This document shows, piece after piece, positions 17,202-25,351 of a DNA stretch of 35,484 bases. The position numbers were made by a program, and so were the translations under genes. Every line of letters begins with the position of its first letter. The first letter of the stretch is position 1. The DNA comes from Eggerthellaceae bacterium. GTDB lineage: Bacteria > Actinomycetota > Coriobacteriia > Coriobacteriales > Eggerthellaceae. The stretch covers positions 1 to 35,484 of the forward strand of contig JAFRJC010000155.1 of the NCBI GenBank assembly GCA_017432445.1. The letters are read 5' to 3'. The notes under the pieces were generated by a model, which searched no databases, was not told the origin of the DNA, and saw nothing but the letters and a program-made list of their open reading frames with translations.

Positions 17202-17378
17202 CTTTTACGTTGAATGGTGGCTGCGTATGTTGTAAACGATGCCCGTTTCTGATAAATTTTTCAAAATATGACGAATGTTAGAAGTAGATTTTTGCAAAGT
17301 CTGGGCTAAAGACGTGCAAGTATGTTGTGCGGTAGGGATAAAGGACCCGATACAGGCTTCGCGAGGGTGAGGAAGTAT

Positions 17379-18908
17379 ATGAAAAAGCATTTTGCAAGGC
17401 ATATCATGATTGTTGTTCTGGCGGCAGCAGTTCTCTTGTGCGTACCGTTCACCTCATGGGCGGTGTCCGATGGGTCAGGTTCCGGCCTAACGACAGCCAC
17501 GATAGAGACGCCCGAAGATCAAGCCAAGATTACGCCTGCGCCCGTTTTTGCGTTCACTAAGCAACAGGTGAACATGAAGATGAAGAGCGTCGGCGGCCAG
17601 GTTATTCCTGATGGCAGCTACATCATCTCATCGTCGAGCAATGCTCAGATGCTCGTAGGCGTGCCCAATAAGAAGAACGGTAGTGCGGTCAAGCTTGCCA
17701 AGCAGTCCAATTCGAAGTTGAAGGTTTGGACTTTCACCTACATCAAAAGCTCCGATTCATATGAGATCAGGAATGTCGGATCGAAGCTCGTGCTCACCTT
17801 GAACGGTAGCAACATCGTCGAGCGCAAGGCCATTTCACGTGGAGGCTCTGGGTACCAGAAGCAACGCTGGCTGGTAACGGCGACCTCGACGGGCTATACC
17901 ATCCAATCCCTTGCCAACAAGAAGGTGTACCTGACGGTATCGGGTTCCAAGATCAAGGGCCTGTCCAAAAAAACCGGCAAGAAGGCAAGCTCCCAGAAGT
18001 TCTGGTTGTTCAACGCGAAGAACTGGACCACGAGCAATGTCGTGAAAAGCGGCGCGTACGTCATTAAGTCTGCCGCGGGAAACGTGTTCGTGCAACCGCT
18101 TGGAAACAAGGTAACGGATGGCGCGCGATCTGTGGTCGAAGCGAAGAAGAACAAGAACCGGGCTCAGATCTACAACATTCAGCTCCATAAGAAGGGTCTG
18201 TACAAGATCGTAAACGTCGGCACGACTCGTGCGCTCACTGCCTCCACCACTTCGGATAAGGTCATCGAGCAGAAGTTCACCGGCGCATATGCACAGCTCT
18301 GGAAAGCGACGCTCGACGATGACGGAAGCGTGCAGTTCAGGAACAAGAAGACGGGGAAGGTGCTTGACATTGCAGGTGGGCAAGCAGCTGCTGGCCGCTT
18401 CCTGAAGCAAGCGGTTGCGGCGGAAGACGTTGATACGCAGAAATGGAAGCTCAGCCCCACCATCACGGGTCTCAACACCATGCAGGCCAAGGCGCTGCAG
18501 CGTGTGAGCAATATGAAAAGCGCAACGGATTACAGCATCGCTATCGATCTGACCAGGCATTACCTCATGCTCTTCAAGCACGATAAGGAGGCTGACACTG
18601 CCTGGCAGCTCGATGACAGCTGGCGCGTGTCCAATGGCATGAACAAGGCGACGGTCGAATGGGTTGGGACGAAATATCGGTTCTACGAAACGAATCCAGA
18701 GTACAAGGGCTACAGCGCATACTACTGGTCGGGCATGGGCCATGCGCAGTATATGCATTCCATCATCTATTATCCAGGGACGCACAACGTTCAGGATGGC
18801 GCTTTGGGCCGCAGCAACTCGAGCGGTTGCGTGAGGATGAGCCTGTCCAACGCGAAATACATTTATTACGAGGTGCCAAACGGGACGCGTGTCCAACGTT
18901 ACTACTAG
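17379..18908 (+). CDS. Exported L,D-transpeptidase with ricin-like trefoil repeats (paralogue 2)
   Basis: The protein has 509 residues. Start chosen at ATG 17379 after GTGAGGA, which gives a clean signal peptide (MKKHFARH, hydrophobic core, TSWA then VSDG); a longer TTG start would bury it. Ricin-like GxYxI / QxW units fill about residues 55-370 (QRWLV, QLWKA, QKWKL). The C-terminal YkuD domain has His460 and Cys484. Its active-site motif reads SSGC rather than the SHGC of the two paralogues; the residue before GC varies among YkuD proteins, so it may still be active. It begins with FTKQQVNMKMKS, close to the same point in paralogue 3. The next paralogue starts 67 bases downstream with no strong terminator, so the two are probably co-transcribed. 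Confidence 0.83.
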   Translation: MKKHFARHIMIVVLAAAVLLCVPFTSWAVSDGSGSGLTTATIETPEDQAKITPAPVFAFTKQQVNMKMKSVGGQVIPDGSYIISSSSNAQMLVGVPNKKNGSAVKLAKQSNSKLKVWTFTYIKSSDSYEIRNVGSKLVLTLNGSNIVERKAISRGGSGYQKQRWLVTATSTGYTIQSLANKKVYLTVSGSKIKGLSKKTGKKASSQKFWLFNAKNWTTSNVVKSGAYVIKSAAGNVFVQPLGNKVTDGARSVVEAKKNKNRAQIYNIQLHKKGLYKIVNVGTTRALTASTTSDKVIEQKFTGAYAQLWKATLDDDGSVQFRNKKTGKVLDIAGGQAAAGRFLKQAVAAEDVDTQKWKLSPTITGLNTMQAKALQRVSNMKSATDYSIAIDLTRHYLMLFKHDKEADTAWQLDDSWRVSNGMNKATVEWVGTKYRFYETNPEYKGYSAYYWSGMGHAQYMHSIIYYPGTHNVQDGALGRSNSSGCVRMSLSNAKYIYYEVPNGTRVQRYY

Positions 18909-18975
18909 TCGGGCGGGGCTGTCATATCGGCCCTGATCGCTTTCGACGCTCATGCATGTTAGAGGGGATGTAAGG

Positions 18976-20490
18976 ATGCTCAAGACCTGTGGCTCGAAAC
19001 TGGCGTGTTTGATGGTTTTTATCGCCATAACGCTTCTTGTGATGCCCGCAACTGCGCTTGCCGATGATGGAAGCTTGCAGGTGGGGGTTGCTGCGAACAA
19101 TGCGGCGACTAGCGTGGCTAAGGGTGTTGCGAAGAAAGCCAAGTTTGCCTTCACAAAGCAAACTGTGAAGATGGACCTCGATTCCAGCAAGAGCATGGTC
19201 GTGACAAATGGGACGTACTACATCGCATCGGGTGCTAATACGACGAGTGTTGCCTGCGCGAAGGGCAAGAACGCGGTCATGCGTAACGTGGGCACGAAGA
19301 AGACTGAGAAATGGAAGCTGACTTTCGATAAGGCAGCACAGGCCTACTACATCGTCAACACCAAGACAGGTAGATATCTCACGGTATCGGGCTCGAAGGC
19401 CAAGAACAAGGCCAACGTGAGCATGGCCAAGAAGGTCAAGGCCAGCGCATCGAAGAAGACAGATGGCGAATTGCTGCAGCAATGGCGCATCACGGCTGCG
19501 GCGACGGGCTATCGTCTGTACTCGGTTGCCAACCCGAAGCTTTTCCTCACTATTTCCAATGACAACCTCATCGTTGCGAAAGCCGGCAAAGGCATCCAGA
19601 AGTTCTGGTTGTTAAAGAAGGCTGGCCAGAAGTTTCTCAGGGGTGGCACCTATACGCTCTCGAACGGGAAGGGAAAGCTGCTCTCTGTCCCGAGGGATTC
19701 CATCTCGGTCGGCAAGAAGCTTGCAATGAGGTCGAATCAATCAACTTTGGGGCAGGTGTTCGACGTCGAGTACGTATCCAACGGCAACTATCGCATCAGG
19801 AACGTGAACTCTGGGCAGTATGTCACCGCAGCTGGCAAGAAGGTCTTCCAGCAGCCGCTTGGAAACAAGAAGACTGTGAAGAAGCGCGGGCAGAAGACCG
19901 CAGTGTATCGGGGTAAGAACCGCGCTCAGTTATGGAAGGCGACCCTTCTCCCCGACGGCAAGGTCCAGTTCAAGAACAAGAAAACCCGCAAGCTGCTCAC
20001 CGTCGGCGGGTGCACGGACTGGAAGATAAGTCCGTCTGTGAGCGGCATCAACGCCATCGGGAAGAAGGCGCTGTGGAAGGCCAACACGCGTACGAGCAGG
20101 ACGAAGTGGTGTATAGTGGCTGACCTGACCTGGCATGAGCTCTTCGTCTTCGAGAAGGCTAACCCGAATACCGAGGGAGGCCCCTGGAAGCTTTACGACA
20201 CCTGGCGTATCGCCTCCGGATCGCGGGGCAACTGGACGAGCGCCAAGGACAATTACGTGAGCCATCACACCTTTACGTTCGGCGGGTTCAATTGCTTCTA
20301 CTGGACGCACCTGACGGGCAGCGGTTTCTTCCATTCCGTGCTCTACGCTTCCTCGTCGTATCCAAACCGAATAACCGACGGACGTCTGGGCATGTACATC
20401 TCACATGGCTGCATGCGCATGAAGCTCGAGAACGCGAAGTGGATCTACGAGAACTGCCATAGCGGCACGGCTGTTTCCAGGTATTACTAG
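18976..20490 (+). CDS. Exported L,D-transpeptidase with ricin-like trefoil repeats (paralogue 3)
   Basis: The protein has 504 residues. ATG 18976 is preceded by AGAGGGG and starts a signal peptide (MLKTCGSK, hydrophobic core, TALA then DDGS); an upstream in-frame ATG at 18952 is poorer. The lectin-like part has the GTYYIAS, NTKTGRYLTV, QQWRI, QKFWLL and QLWKA units seen in its paralogues. The YkuD domain has His453 and SHGC (476-479) with Cys479 as nucleophile, then MRMKLENAKWIYE. Predicted to act outside the membrane on peptidoglycan stem peptides. The mature part is rich in Lys, giving a high positive charge that would favour binding to anionic wall polymers (inference). A strong terminator closes the pair. 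Confidence 0.85.
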   Translation: MLKTCGSKLACLMVFIAITLLVMPATALADDGSLQVGVAANNAATSVAKGVAKKAKFAFTKQTVKMDLDSSKSMVVTNGTYYIASGANTTSVACAKGKNAVMRNVGTKKTEKWKLTFDKAAQAYYIVNTKTGRYLTVSGSKAKNKANVSMAKKVKASASKKTDGELLQQWRITAAATGYRLYSVANPKLFLTISNDNLIVAKAGKGIQKFWLLKKAGQKFLRGGTYTLSNGKGKLLSVPRDSISVGKKLAMRSNQSTLGQVFDVEYVSNGNYRIRNVNSGQYVTAAGKKVFQQPLGNKKTVKKRGQKTAVYRGKNRAQLWKATLLPDGKVQFKNKKTRKLLTVGGCTDWKISPSVSGINAIGKKALWKANTRTSRTKWCIVADLTWHELFVFEKANPNTEGGPWKLYDTWRIASGSRGNWTSAKDNYVSHHTFTFGGFNCFYWTHLTGSGFFHSVLYASSSYPNRITDGRLGMYISHGCMRMKLENAKWIYENCHSGTAVSRYY

Positions 20491-20525
20491 AAACTGCTAG
20501 CAGTTCGACCGGCGGTGAACAACTT

Positions 20526-20558
20526 GGCGGGGTCCCAGGTGCGGGGCCCCGCCTTTGT
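20526..20558 (+). terminator. Intrinsic terminator after transpeptidase 3
   Basis: GGCGGGGTCCC (20526-20536) pairs with GGGGCCCCGCC (20543-20553), with one T-G pair, then TTTGT. It separates the transpeptidases from the GT2 gene. Confidence 0.8.
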
Positions 20559-20606
20559 AGTACCATGGGCATAGCAACCTTCAGCTCGTAGGATCGGAGT
20601 TCTCAG

Positions 20607-21548
20607 GTGTCGATCAAGGTTTCCGTCGTCATTCCCTGCTACTATTCTGAGGCTACCATCGCCAAGGTGGTGACCCTGACGCGCGAGGAGCTCGTCAAGG
20701 GAGGCTACGACACCGAGTTCGTGCTCGTGAACGACGGCTCAACCGATGGCACCTTTGCGCAGATCCGCGAGCTTGCCAACACGAGTCACGATGTCGTGGG
20801 CGTGGATTGCGCCAAGAATCTCGGCCAGCACGCGGCCATCATGTGCGGTCTGCGCTATGCGACCGGCGAGCTGATCATGATGATGGATGACGACATGCAA
20901 ACGCATCCCTCGCAGTGCCTCAAGATCATCGACGCCATCGTCGAGCATGAGGATTGCGACGTCGTGTTCGCCTCGTGGCCCGAGCATAAGGAGGCGCTCT
21001 GGCGCCGTCTGGGCTCGGATTTCGCGGTGTGGTCCATGCGCGTTATGACGAACCGCCCCAAGGATATCTATCCAAGCAACTTTTTCGTCATACGCGATTA
21101 CATTCGAGACGAGGTCGTGCGCTACACGGGACCATATCCCTACATCCAAGGACTGCTGTTCCGCGCCACTTCGCGCATGATGAACGTCGAGGTGCAGCAT
21201 TTCGAGCGTGAGCAGGGTACGTCGGGTTACACCTTCAAGACTCTCGTCAAGCTGTGGGCCTCGGTGCTGGGCTTTTCGATGCTGCCCCTGCGCGCGGCTT
21301 CGATTGCCGGATTGATCATCGGCTTGTTAGGCCTTATCGCTGCGATTGTGGTCATCGTCATGAGGATCCTCGATCCCACGATGCAACTAGGTTGGCCTTC
21401 ACTTATGGTCGTTATCCTCATCTGCTCGGGGCTCATCCTGTTGTTCATGGGAATCGTGGGCGAATACATTGGCCGTCTGTTCATGACCGCTAACAACGCC
21501 CCGCAATTCGTAGTGAAGCAAGTAGTCGACAGCCGCGCTACCGACTAA
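20607..21548 (+). CDS. GT2 polyprenyl-phosphate glycosyltransferase (CsbB/GtrB/DPM1-like)
   Basis: This is a family 2 glycosyltransferase expected to load a sugar from a nucleotide donor onto undecaprenyl phosphate on the inner face of the membrane. The N-terminal Rossmann-like GT-A domain shows VVIPCYYSE, VNDGSTDGT (42-50) and the metal-binding DDD (94-96). Two C-terminal membrane segments (about 230-255 and 265-290) followed by GEYIGRLF are the mark of CsbB/GtrB/ArnC-type enzymes. The start is GTG 20607 with GGAG at suitable spacing. It is monocistronic between two terminators and convergent with the GT-C-like gene. It resembles the GT2 at 31455-32477 in layout but is clearly diverged from it. 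The sugar cannot be read from sequence. Confidence 0.88.
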   Translation: MSIKVSVVIPCYYSEATIAKVVTLTREELVKGGYDTEFVLVNDGSTDGTFAQIRELANTSHDVVGVDCAKNLGQHAAIMCGLRYATGELIMMMDDDMQTHPSQCLKIIDAIVEHEDCDVVFASWPEHKEALWRRLGSDFAVWSMRVMTNRPKDIYPSNFFVIRDYIRDEVVRYTGPYPYIQGLLFRATSRMMNVEVQHFEREQGTSGYTFKTLVKLWASVLGFSMLPLRAASIAGLIIGLLGLIAAIVVIVMRILDPTMQLGWPSLMVVILICSGLILLFMGIVGEYIGRLFMTANNAPQFVVKQVVDSRATD

Positions 21549-21582
21549 GCACCTGCCTTCGTACAGTATTCGTTTTTAGGGG

Positions 21583-21617
21583 AAAGCCCTGCTCGCACGA
21601 AAGCGGTCAGGGCTTTT
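21583..21617 (+). terminator. Terminator after the GT2 gene
   Basis: AAAGCCCTG (21583-21591) pairs with CAGGGCTTT (21608-21616) and ends in TTTT on the + strand. It lies between convergent genes. Confidence 0.7.
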
Positions 21618-21663
21618 AGACGCCTAGTATTCCAACGAACGAAGAGGGCGCTTAGATGCAAAG

Positions 21664-22899
21664 CTATGCGTAGCCGTTTCCGGCGAGGATGGATCCCAAG
21701 CTGATGATGCCCGATATCGTGTGCAGCGCGAAAAGCGTTAGAGCGCAGGCGTCGAATACCTTGGATTTCCTGATCTCGTCGGGCGATTCGGGCACATCCT
21801 CGTCGTAGGTGACGGGTAATCCCGAATCTTTGAGGACAGTGCTCGTGGCAAGGGGCATTCCGAGGAGCATGCGAATGTTGTTCCGCCTGGTTTGCAGGTA
21901 GGCGCATACCGAGACGATCATGAGGTAGTACACGGCGAACATGAGGCCCCAGCCGAAATTGCCATGGTACTTTCTCGGCCCCGTTTCCTTCAGGAATGCG
22001 TAGATGAACAGCGATGCGAAAAAGATTGCCCAGGTGAGTTGGTAGTTGCGGTCGCGATAGCGCATCCGCACGCAAGCGCACAGCACGATTAGCGGAAATG
22101 CGTACGATTGCAGCATTGCGAGCGGGATGAAATGGTGGAACTTGCGCCACACCGAGAAGAACCCGATGCCGATGCCGCTTGAGGTTCCGTCGTAGAGCGC
22201 CGCGGACTGGAAGGGGATAACTGCGCATGCGAGCACGAAAGGCACGGCGAGGGCAAGTGAACGCTTGAGCGTCGATATGCCCTCCCTCTTGAGGTCGCAG
22301 ATGCATACGATTGCCAATCCTGGGCCAAACGACAGGACGAAATTGGGTTTCGTGCAAGCCGAGAGCACTACGAGGAATGCGAAGGCGAAGTAGTCGAGCT
22401 TGTGGTTCTTCGATTCGAAGCGGCCGATGAACCGAAGGTAGAACCAGATGGCGCCGATTCCAACCAAGCGCATGGACAGGTAGGTGGAGTTATGCCATGC
22501 CTGGCCGATGGAAAGGCCGCGCGTCAGGTAGGGATGGAGGAATGGCACCCAGATGGCGATGGCCACGTTGCAGCACAGGGCGCAAGCGAAAACAGCCGCA
22601 CGGTTGACGTCGGGGGCGAGCTTTCTCATGAGCATTTCGCAGATGAAAACCGTTGCCACCTCGAACAGGCCCAGAAGCACTGCGACGCCGAACTCCTTGC
22701 CGATCGTGTAGGCGATGGTGATGAACACCGACATGACCGAATAGGCGTGGAAGGATTTGATGGCCTGGTTGATATGCGTCGGAATGTCAGATACCAGGAC
22801 TTCGGTGCATTCGAGATAGAACAGGTAGGTGGTGAATGCGAAGAAGGCGGCATAGCAAATCGCCCGCACGACGTTGAGTTTCAACGACGAGGCCTTCAT
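21664..22899 (-). CDS. GT-C-like polytopic membrane protein (paralogue B)
   Basis: This 411-residue protein with about 10 membrane segments is paralogous to the one at 11302-12486. Shared signatures, in order, are SDIPTHI (Asp38, His42), LMRKLAP, WHNSTY, TKPNFVLSFGP, DLKREGISTLKRSL and KETGPRKYHGNFGWG. The C-terminal part has an acidic cytoplasmic-looking insertion (about residues 355-380) before the last membrane segment. ATG 22899 has AAAGGA upstream at long spacing. Divergent from the ATP-grasp operon; the second copy of the palindromic element lies in the gap between them. Function by analogy: transfer of a lipid-carried sugar outside the cell. I do not know a named family for it. Confidence 0.7.
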   Translation of the reverse strand: MKASSLKLNVVRAICYAAFFAFTTYLFYLECTEVLVSDIPTHINQAIKSFHAYSVMSVFITIAYTIGKEFGVAVLLGLFEVATVFICEMLMRKLAPDVNRAAVFACALCCNVAIAIWVPFLHPYLTRGLSIGQAWHNSTYLSMRLVGIGAIWFYLRFIGRFESKNHKLDYFAFAFLVVLSACTKPNFVLSFGPGLAIVCICDLKREGISTLKRSLALAVPFVLACAVIPFQSAALYDGTSSGIGIGFFSVWRKFHHFIPLAMLQSYAFPLIVLCACVRMRYRDRNYQLTWAIFFASLFIYAFLKETGPRKYHGNFGWGLMFAVYYLMIVSVCAYLQTRRNNIRMLLGMPLATSTVLKDSGLPVTYDEDVPESPDEIRKSKVFDACALTLFALHTISGIISLGSILAGNGYA

Positions 22900-22961
22900 G
22901 GGTCAAACAGTCCTTTCACATACAAGGTTATGACACGGCAGAGCGTCATTCCGAGTTACAG

Positions 22962-23129
22962 CCTGGCCAGCTCGAGGCCATGACGAGCCTTCGCGTGCTG
23001 CGAGGAAGCGCAGGCGCGGCGGGAGCGAGGACTGTCTGAGCCGCCGAAGGCGGCGAGTTCCGCAGCTGCCGCGCCGAAGCAACGGGCGGTTAGCACGCGC
23101 TGGCGAGGAATAGCCTCGAGCTGGCTAGG
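22962..23129. repeat. Large palindromic intergenic element, copy 2
   Basis: The outer arms CCTGGCCAGCTCGAGGC (22962-22978) and GCCTCGAGCTGGCTAGG (23113-23129) match at 16 of 17 positions (the other is a G-T pair). Inner pairs are CGCGTGCT (22992-22999)/AGCACGCG (23092-23099) and GGCGCGGC (23013-23020)/GCCGCGCC (23068-23075). The central stem is GCCGCC-GAA-GGCGGC, one base pair longer than in copy 1. The core is nearly identical to copy 1 while the arms are not. It occupies most of the 348-base divergent gap 22900-23247. Candidate -10 boxes for the rightward operon (TATACT at 23172-23177 and 23199-23204) lie just outside it. Confidence 0.8.
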
Positions 23130-23247
23130 TTACGTTGACAACGAGTTGCCACCTGTGACTCCACGTGTAAGTATACTGCATGCGTATTCGGAGTCGGGTA
23201 TACTGGATTCGCACATTTTTTGGCTATACATAGTTGACGGAGCGTTT

Positions 23248-24549
23248 ATGCCAAGCACCTATCCTCCAGATGAGTTGAAGGGCAAGAAGCTGCTTCTTCT
23301 TGCAGGCGCGGATCCCCATAGAAAAGTCGTGGACGCAGCCCATGAGCTGGGCGTGTACGTCATCGTGGCCGATTACCTGCCCGACGAGGAATCGCCGGCC
23401 AAGCTGATTGCCGACGAGTCGTGGCTCGTGAACGTTTTCGATGTGGACGAGCTCGTGGATCGCTGCAGGGAGGCGGGAGTCGAAGGCGTGCTGAACTTCT
23501 GCTCGGATGCGCCCCAGGTGCCTTATCAGAAGATATGCGAGAAGTTGGGCTTCCCCTGCTTTGGAACAGCCGAGCAGTTCGCCGTGCTTTCGGAGAAGAG
23601 GTCGTTCCGCGCGTATGCAAAGGAACACGGGCTGCTCATCGTGCCTTCTTACACGGTTGAAGAGGCGCTCGAGGGTGAGGCGGACTATCCGGTGTTCGTG
23701 AAGCCCAGCTGCGGACGCGGCTCGCGCGGTCAGGCTATATGTCAAACAACCGCAGAGGCGCAGGAGGCTATTGCTGCCGCACGCGAGTTCTCACTTGACG
23801 GCGAGGTTGTCATCGAGAAGTACATGGGCGCTTACCAGGATTTCGGGTCGTCTTACTTCATCATCGATTCGGTTCCATACCTCATGAAGGTAGGCGACAG
23901 GTTCCTCGGCACGAAGGAAGAGGGGATGGACCGCCAGCAGGTCATGAACGTCTCCCCGACCGACCAGATCGAGCGTTACCTGGAAAAGACCGACCCGCGC
24001 GTGCGCTCCTTCCTTTCCGACTTGGGAATACGTTTCGGTGCGCTCTTCCTACAGGGCTTCATCGACGGTGGCGACGTGTACTACTACGATCCGGGCCTGC
24101 GTATGCCGGGTAGCGACTTCGACGTCATGATCCGCAACGTGACGGGCTTTGACTCCATGAAATCCGCCGTGCGCTTTGCCTTGACGGGCGACGAGACGAG
24201 CTGTTTCGGCGATCCGCGCGATGCGTTCAGGCTCAAGGGCGGCAAGGGGGTCATCCTTGCCATCGACGTGCGTCCCGGCACCATCGGGGCAATCGAAGGG
24301 CTCGACGTGCTCATGGCGGACCCGCGTTCCCACTGCTTGTCCGAGCGCCATCGCGTTGGCGACGTCATCCAGAAGACAGGCGATGTGGGCCAGCGCGCGC
24401 TCGAGATCATCGCATATCTTCCGAATAAGGACGATTTGGCCGATTACCTGCAGTTCGCCTTCGACACCATCAGGATTCTCGACGTGGAGGGCGAGGACAT
24501 GGTCATCTGCCGCGCTTCCTACGAAAACGGAAGCATCCAGATCCGGTAG
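23248..24549 (+). CDS. ATP-grasp ligase, first gene of a four-gene operon
   Basis: The ATP-grasp fold joins a carboxylate to an amine or other nucleophile through an acyl phosphate. The N-terminal domain (LLLLAGADPHRKVVDAAHELG) is of the preATP-grasp type. Lys152 followed by a glycine-rich loop PSCGRGSRG (153-161) and Glu190 form the ATP site; YYDPGLRMPGSD is the likely metal-binding part of the C-terminal lobe. I take ATG 23248 (GGAG at 23239-23242) over an earlier in-frame ATG at 23146, because conserved sequence begins here; the product is then 433 residues. It is six bases from a small transporter gene and leads the operon. The substrate is not identifiable; a role in making or decorating a surface molecule is inferred from context. 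Confidence 0.78.
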   Translation: MPSTYPPDELKGKKLLLLAGADPHRKVVDAAHELGVYVIVADYLPDEESPAKLIADESWLVNVFDVDELVDRCREAGVEGVLNFCSDAPQVPYQKICEKLGFPCFGTAEQFAVLSEKRSFRAYAKEHGLLIVPSYTVEEALEGEADYPVFVKPSCGRGSRGQAICQTTAEAQEAIAAAREFSLDGEVVIEKYMGAYQDFGSSYFIIDSVPYLMKVGDRFLGTKEEGMDRQQVMNVSPTDQIERYLEKTDPRVRSFLSDLGIRFGALFLQGFIDGGDVYYYDPGLRMPGSDFDVMIRNVTGFDSMKSAVRFALTGDETSCFGDPRDAFRLKGGKGVILAIDVRPGTIGAIEGLDVLMADPRSHCLSERHRVGDVIQKTGDVGQRALEIIAYLPNKDDLADYLQFAFDTIRILDVEGEDMVICRASYENGSIQIR

Positions 24550-24555
24550 GCATCG

Positions 24556-24957
24556 ATGGATCCCCAGCCCCGCAAGCTCAACTCGCACGCGATCGTGCTC
24601 ATAGCGCTGCACGTGCTCCTGCTCGTGTATTCGCTGTGCGGCTTCTTCAGCAAGAACGCATCGCGACAGCCCTTCATGAGTTTCGAGTTTTGTGCGTTTT
24701 ACGCCGGCATGCTGGCCATCTTGGTGGTGTATGCCATCGGCTGGCAGCAGATTCTCAAGCGCCTGCCTTTGACCGTCGCCTTCGCCAACAAGGCGATCAC
24801 CGTGGTATGGGGCATCGTTTGGGGTGCGGTCTTCTTCCAGGAGCCCATCACGCCTCCCATGATCGCGGGAGCTGCCATCGTCATGGCGGGTATCGTCTTG
24901 TTCTCCATAGCCGATGGCGAAGAGCGCCGTGCCGAGGACGCAGGAGGCGAAGGCTAG
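24556..24957 (+). CDS. SMR/EamA-type small membrane protein, subunit 1 of a pair
   Basis: This 133-residue protein has four membrane segments (about 12-32, 42-63, 70-92, 98-117). The pattern PLTVAFANKAITVVWGIVWGAVFFQEPITP is that of small multidrug resistance/DMT superfamily half-proteins such as ArnE/ArnF. Such proteins work as dimers, and the next gene, whose ATG directly abuts this stop codon, encodes the second half. ArnE/ArnF flip undecaprenyl-phosphate-aminoarabinose across the inner membrane, so a lipid-linked sugar flippase is a reasonable inference here, though drug or metabolite export is not excluded. The C terminus is a charged, Glu-rich tail. Confidence 0.75.
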   Translation: MDPQPRKLNSHAIVLIALHVLLLVYSLCGFFSKNASRQPFMSFEFCAFYAGMLAILVVYAIGWQQILKRLPLTVAFANKAITVVWGIVWGAVFFQEPITPPMIAGAAIVMAGIVLFSIADGEERRAEDAGGEG

Positions 24958-25308
24958 ATGGAGATGATCCTGTATTCCGGCATCTACCTGGTGGGCGTCT
25001 TCGTGGCAGCCGTGTCCCAGGTCATGCTTAAGAAGGCGGCGCAGAAGGATCACGGCAGCGCCGTCCGTGAGTACCTCAACCCGCTCGTCATGTTCGCCTA
25101 CATCCTGTTCTTCCTGACCACGCTCCTGACCATCTACGCTTACAAGGTCATTCCGATTTCACTCGGGCCCATCCTCGAAGCCACGAGCTACATTTACATC
25201 ACCTTCTTCGGTGTGACGATTTTCAAGGAAAAGCTGGGTTGGAAGAAGGCCATCGCCCTCGTGCTTATAATAGTCGGCATTGTCGTTTACTCCTTCGGCA
25301 TCAGCTAG
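24958..25308 (+). CDS. SMR/EamA-type small membrane protein, subunit 2 of a pair
   Basis: This 116-residue protein has four membrane segments. SQVMLKKAAQ after the first segment and PISLGPILEATSYIYITFFGVTIFKEKLG in segments 3-4 are typical of SMR/ArnE-like proteins. The ATG follows the upstream stop with no gap, so translation is coupled and a 1:1 heterodimer is likely. Together with the first subunit it probably flips a lipid-linked intermediate made by neighbouring enzymes (inference). A 43-base gap with a strong ribosome binding site leads to the next gene. Confidence 0.77.
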   Translation: MEMILYSGIYLVGVFVAAVSQVMLKKAAQKDHGSAVREYLNPLVMFAYILFFLTTLLTIYAYKVIPISLGPILEATSYIYITFFGVTIFKEKLGWKKAIALVLIIVGIVVYSFGIS

Positions 25309-25351
25309 AGGGATTGGGTAGGCGGCTTCGACGTCTGTAAAAGGAGGAATC

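Noticed and set aside
17835..19196. A 453-codon minus-strand frame across two transpeptidase genes
   Set aside because: It spans the junction of two well-supported + strand genes and translates to a composition typical of antisense GC-rich frames.
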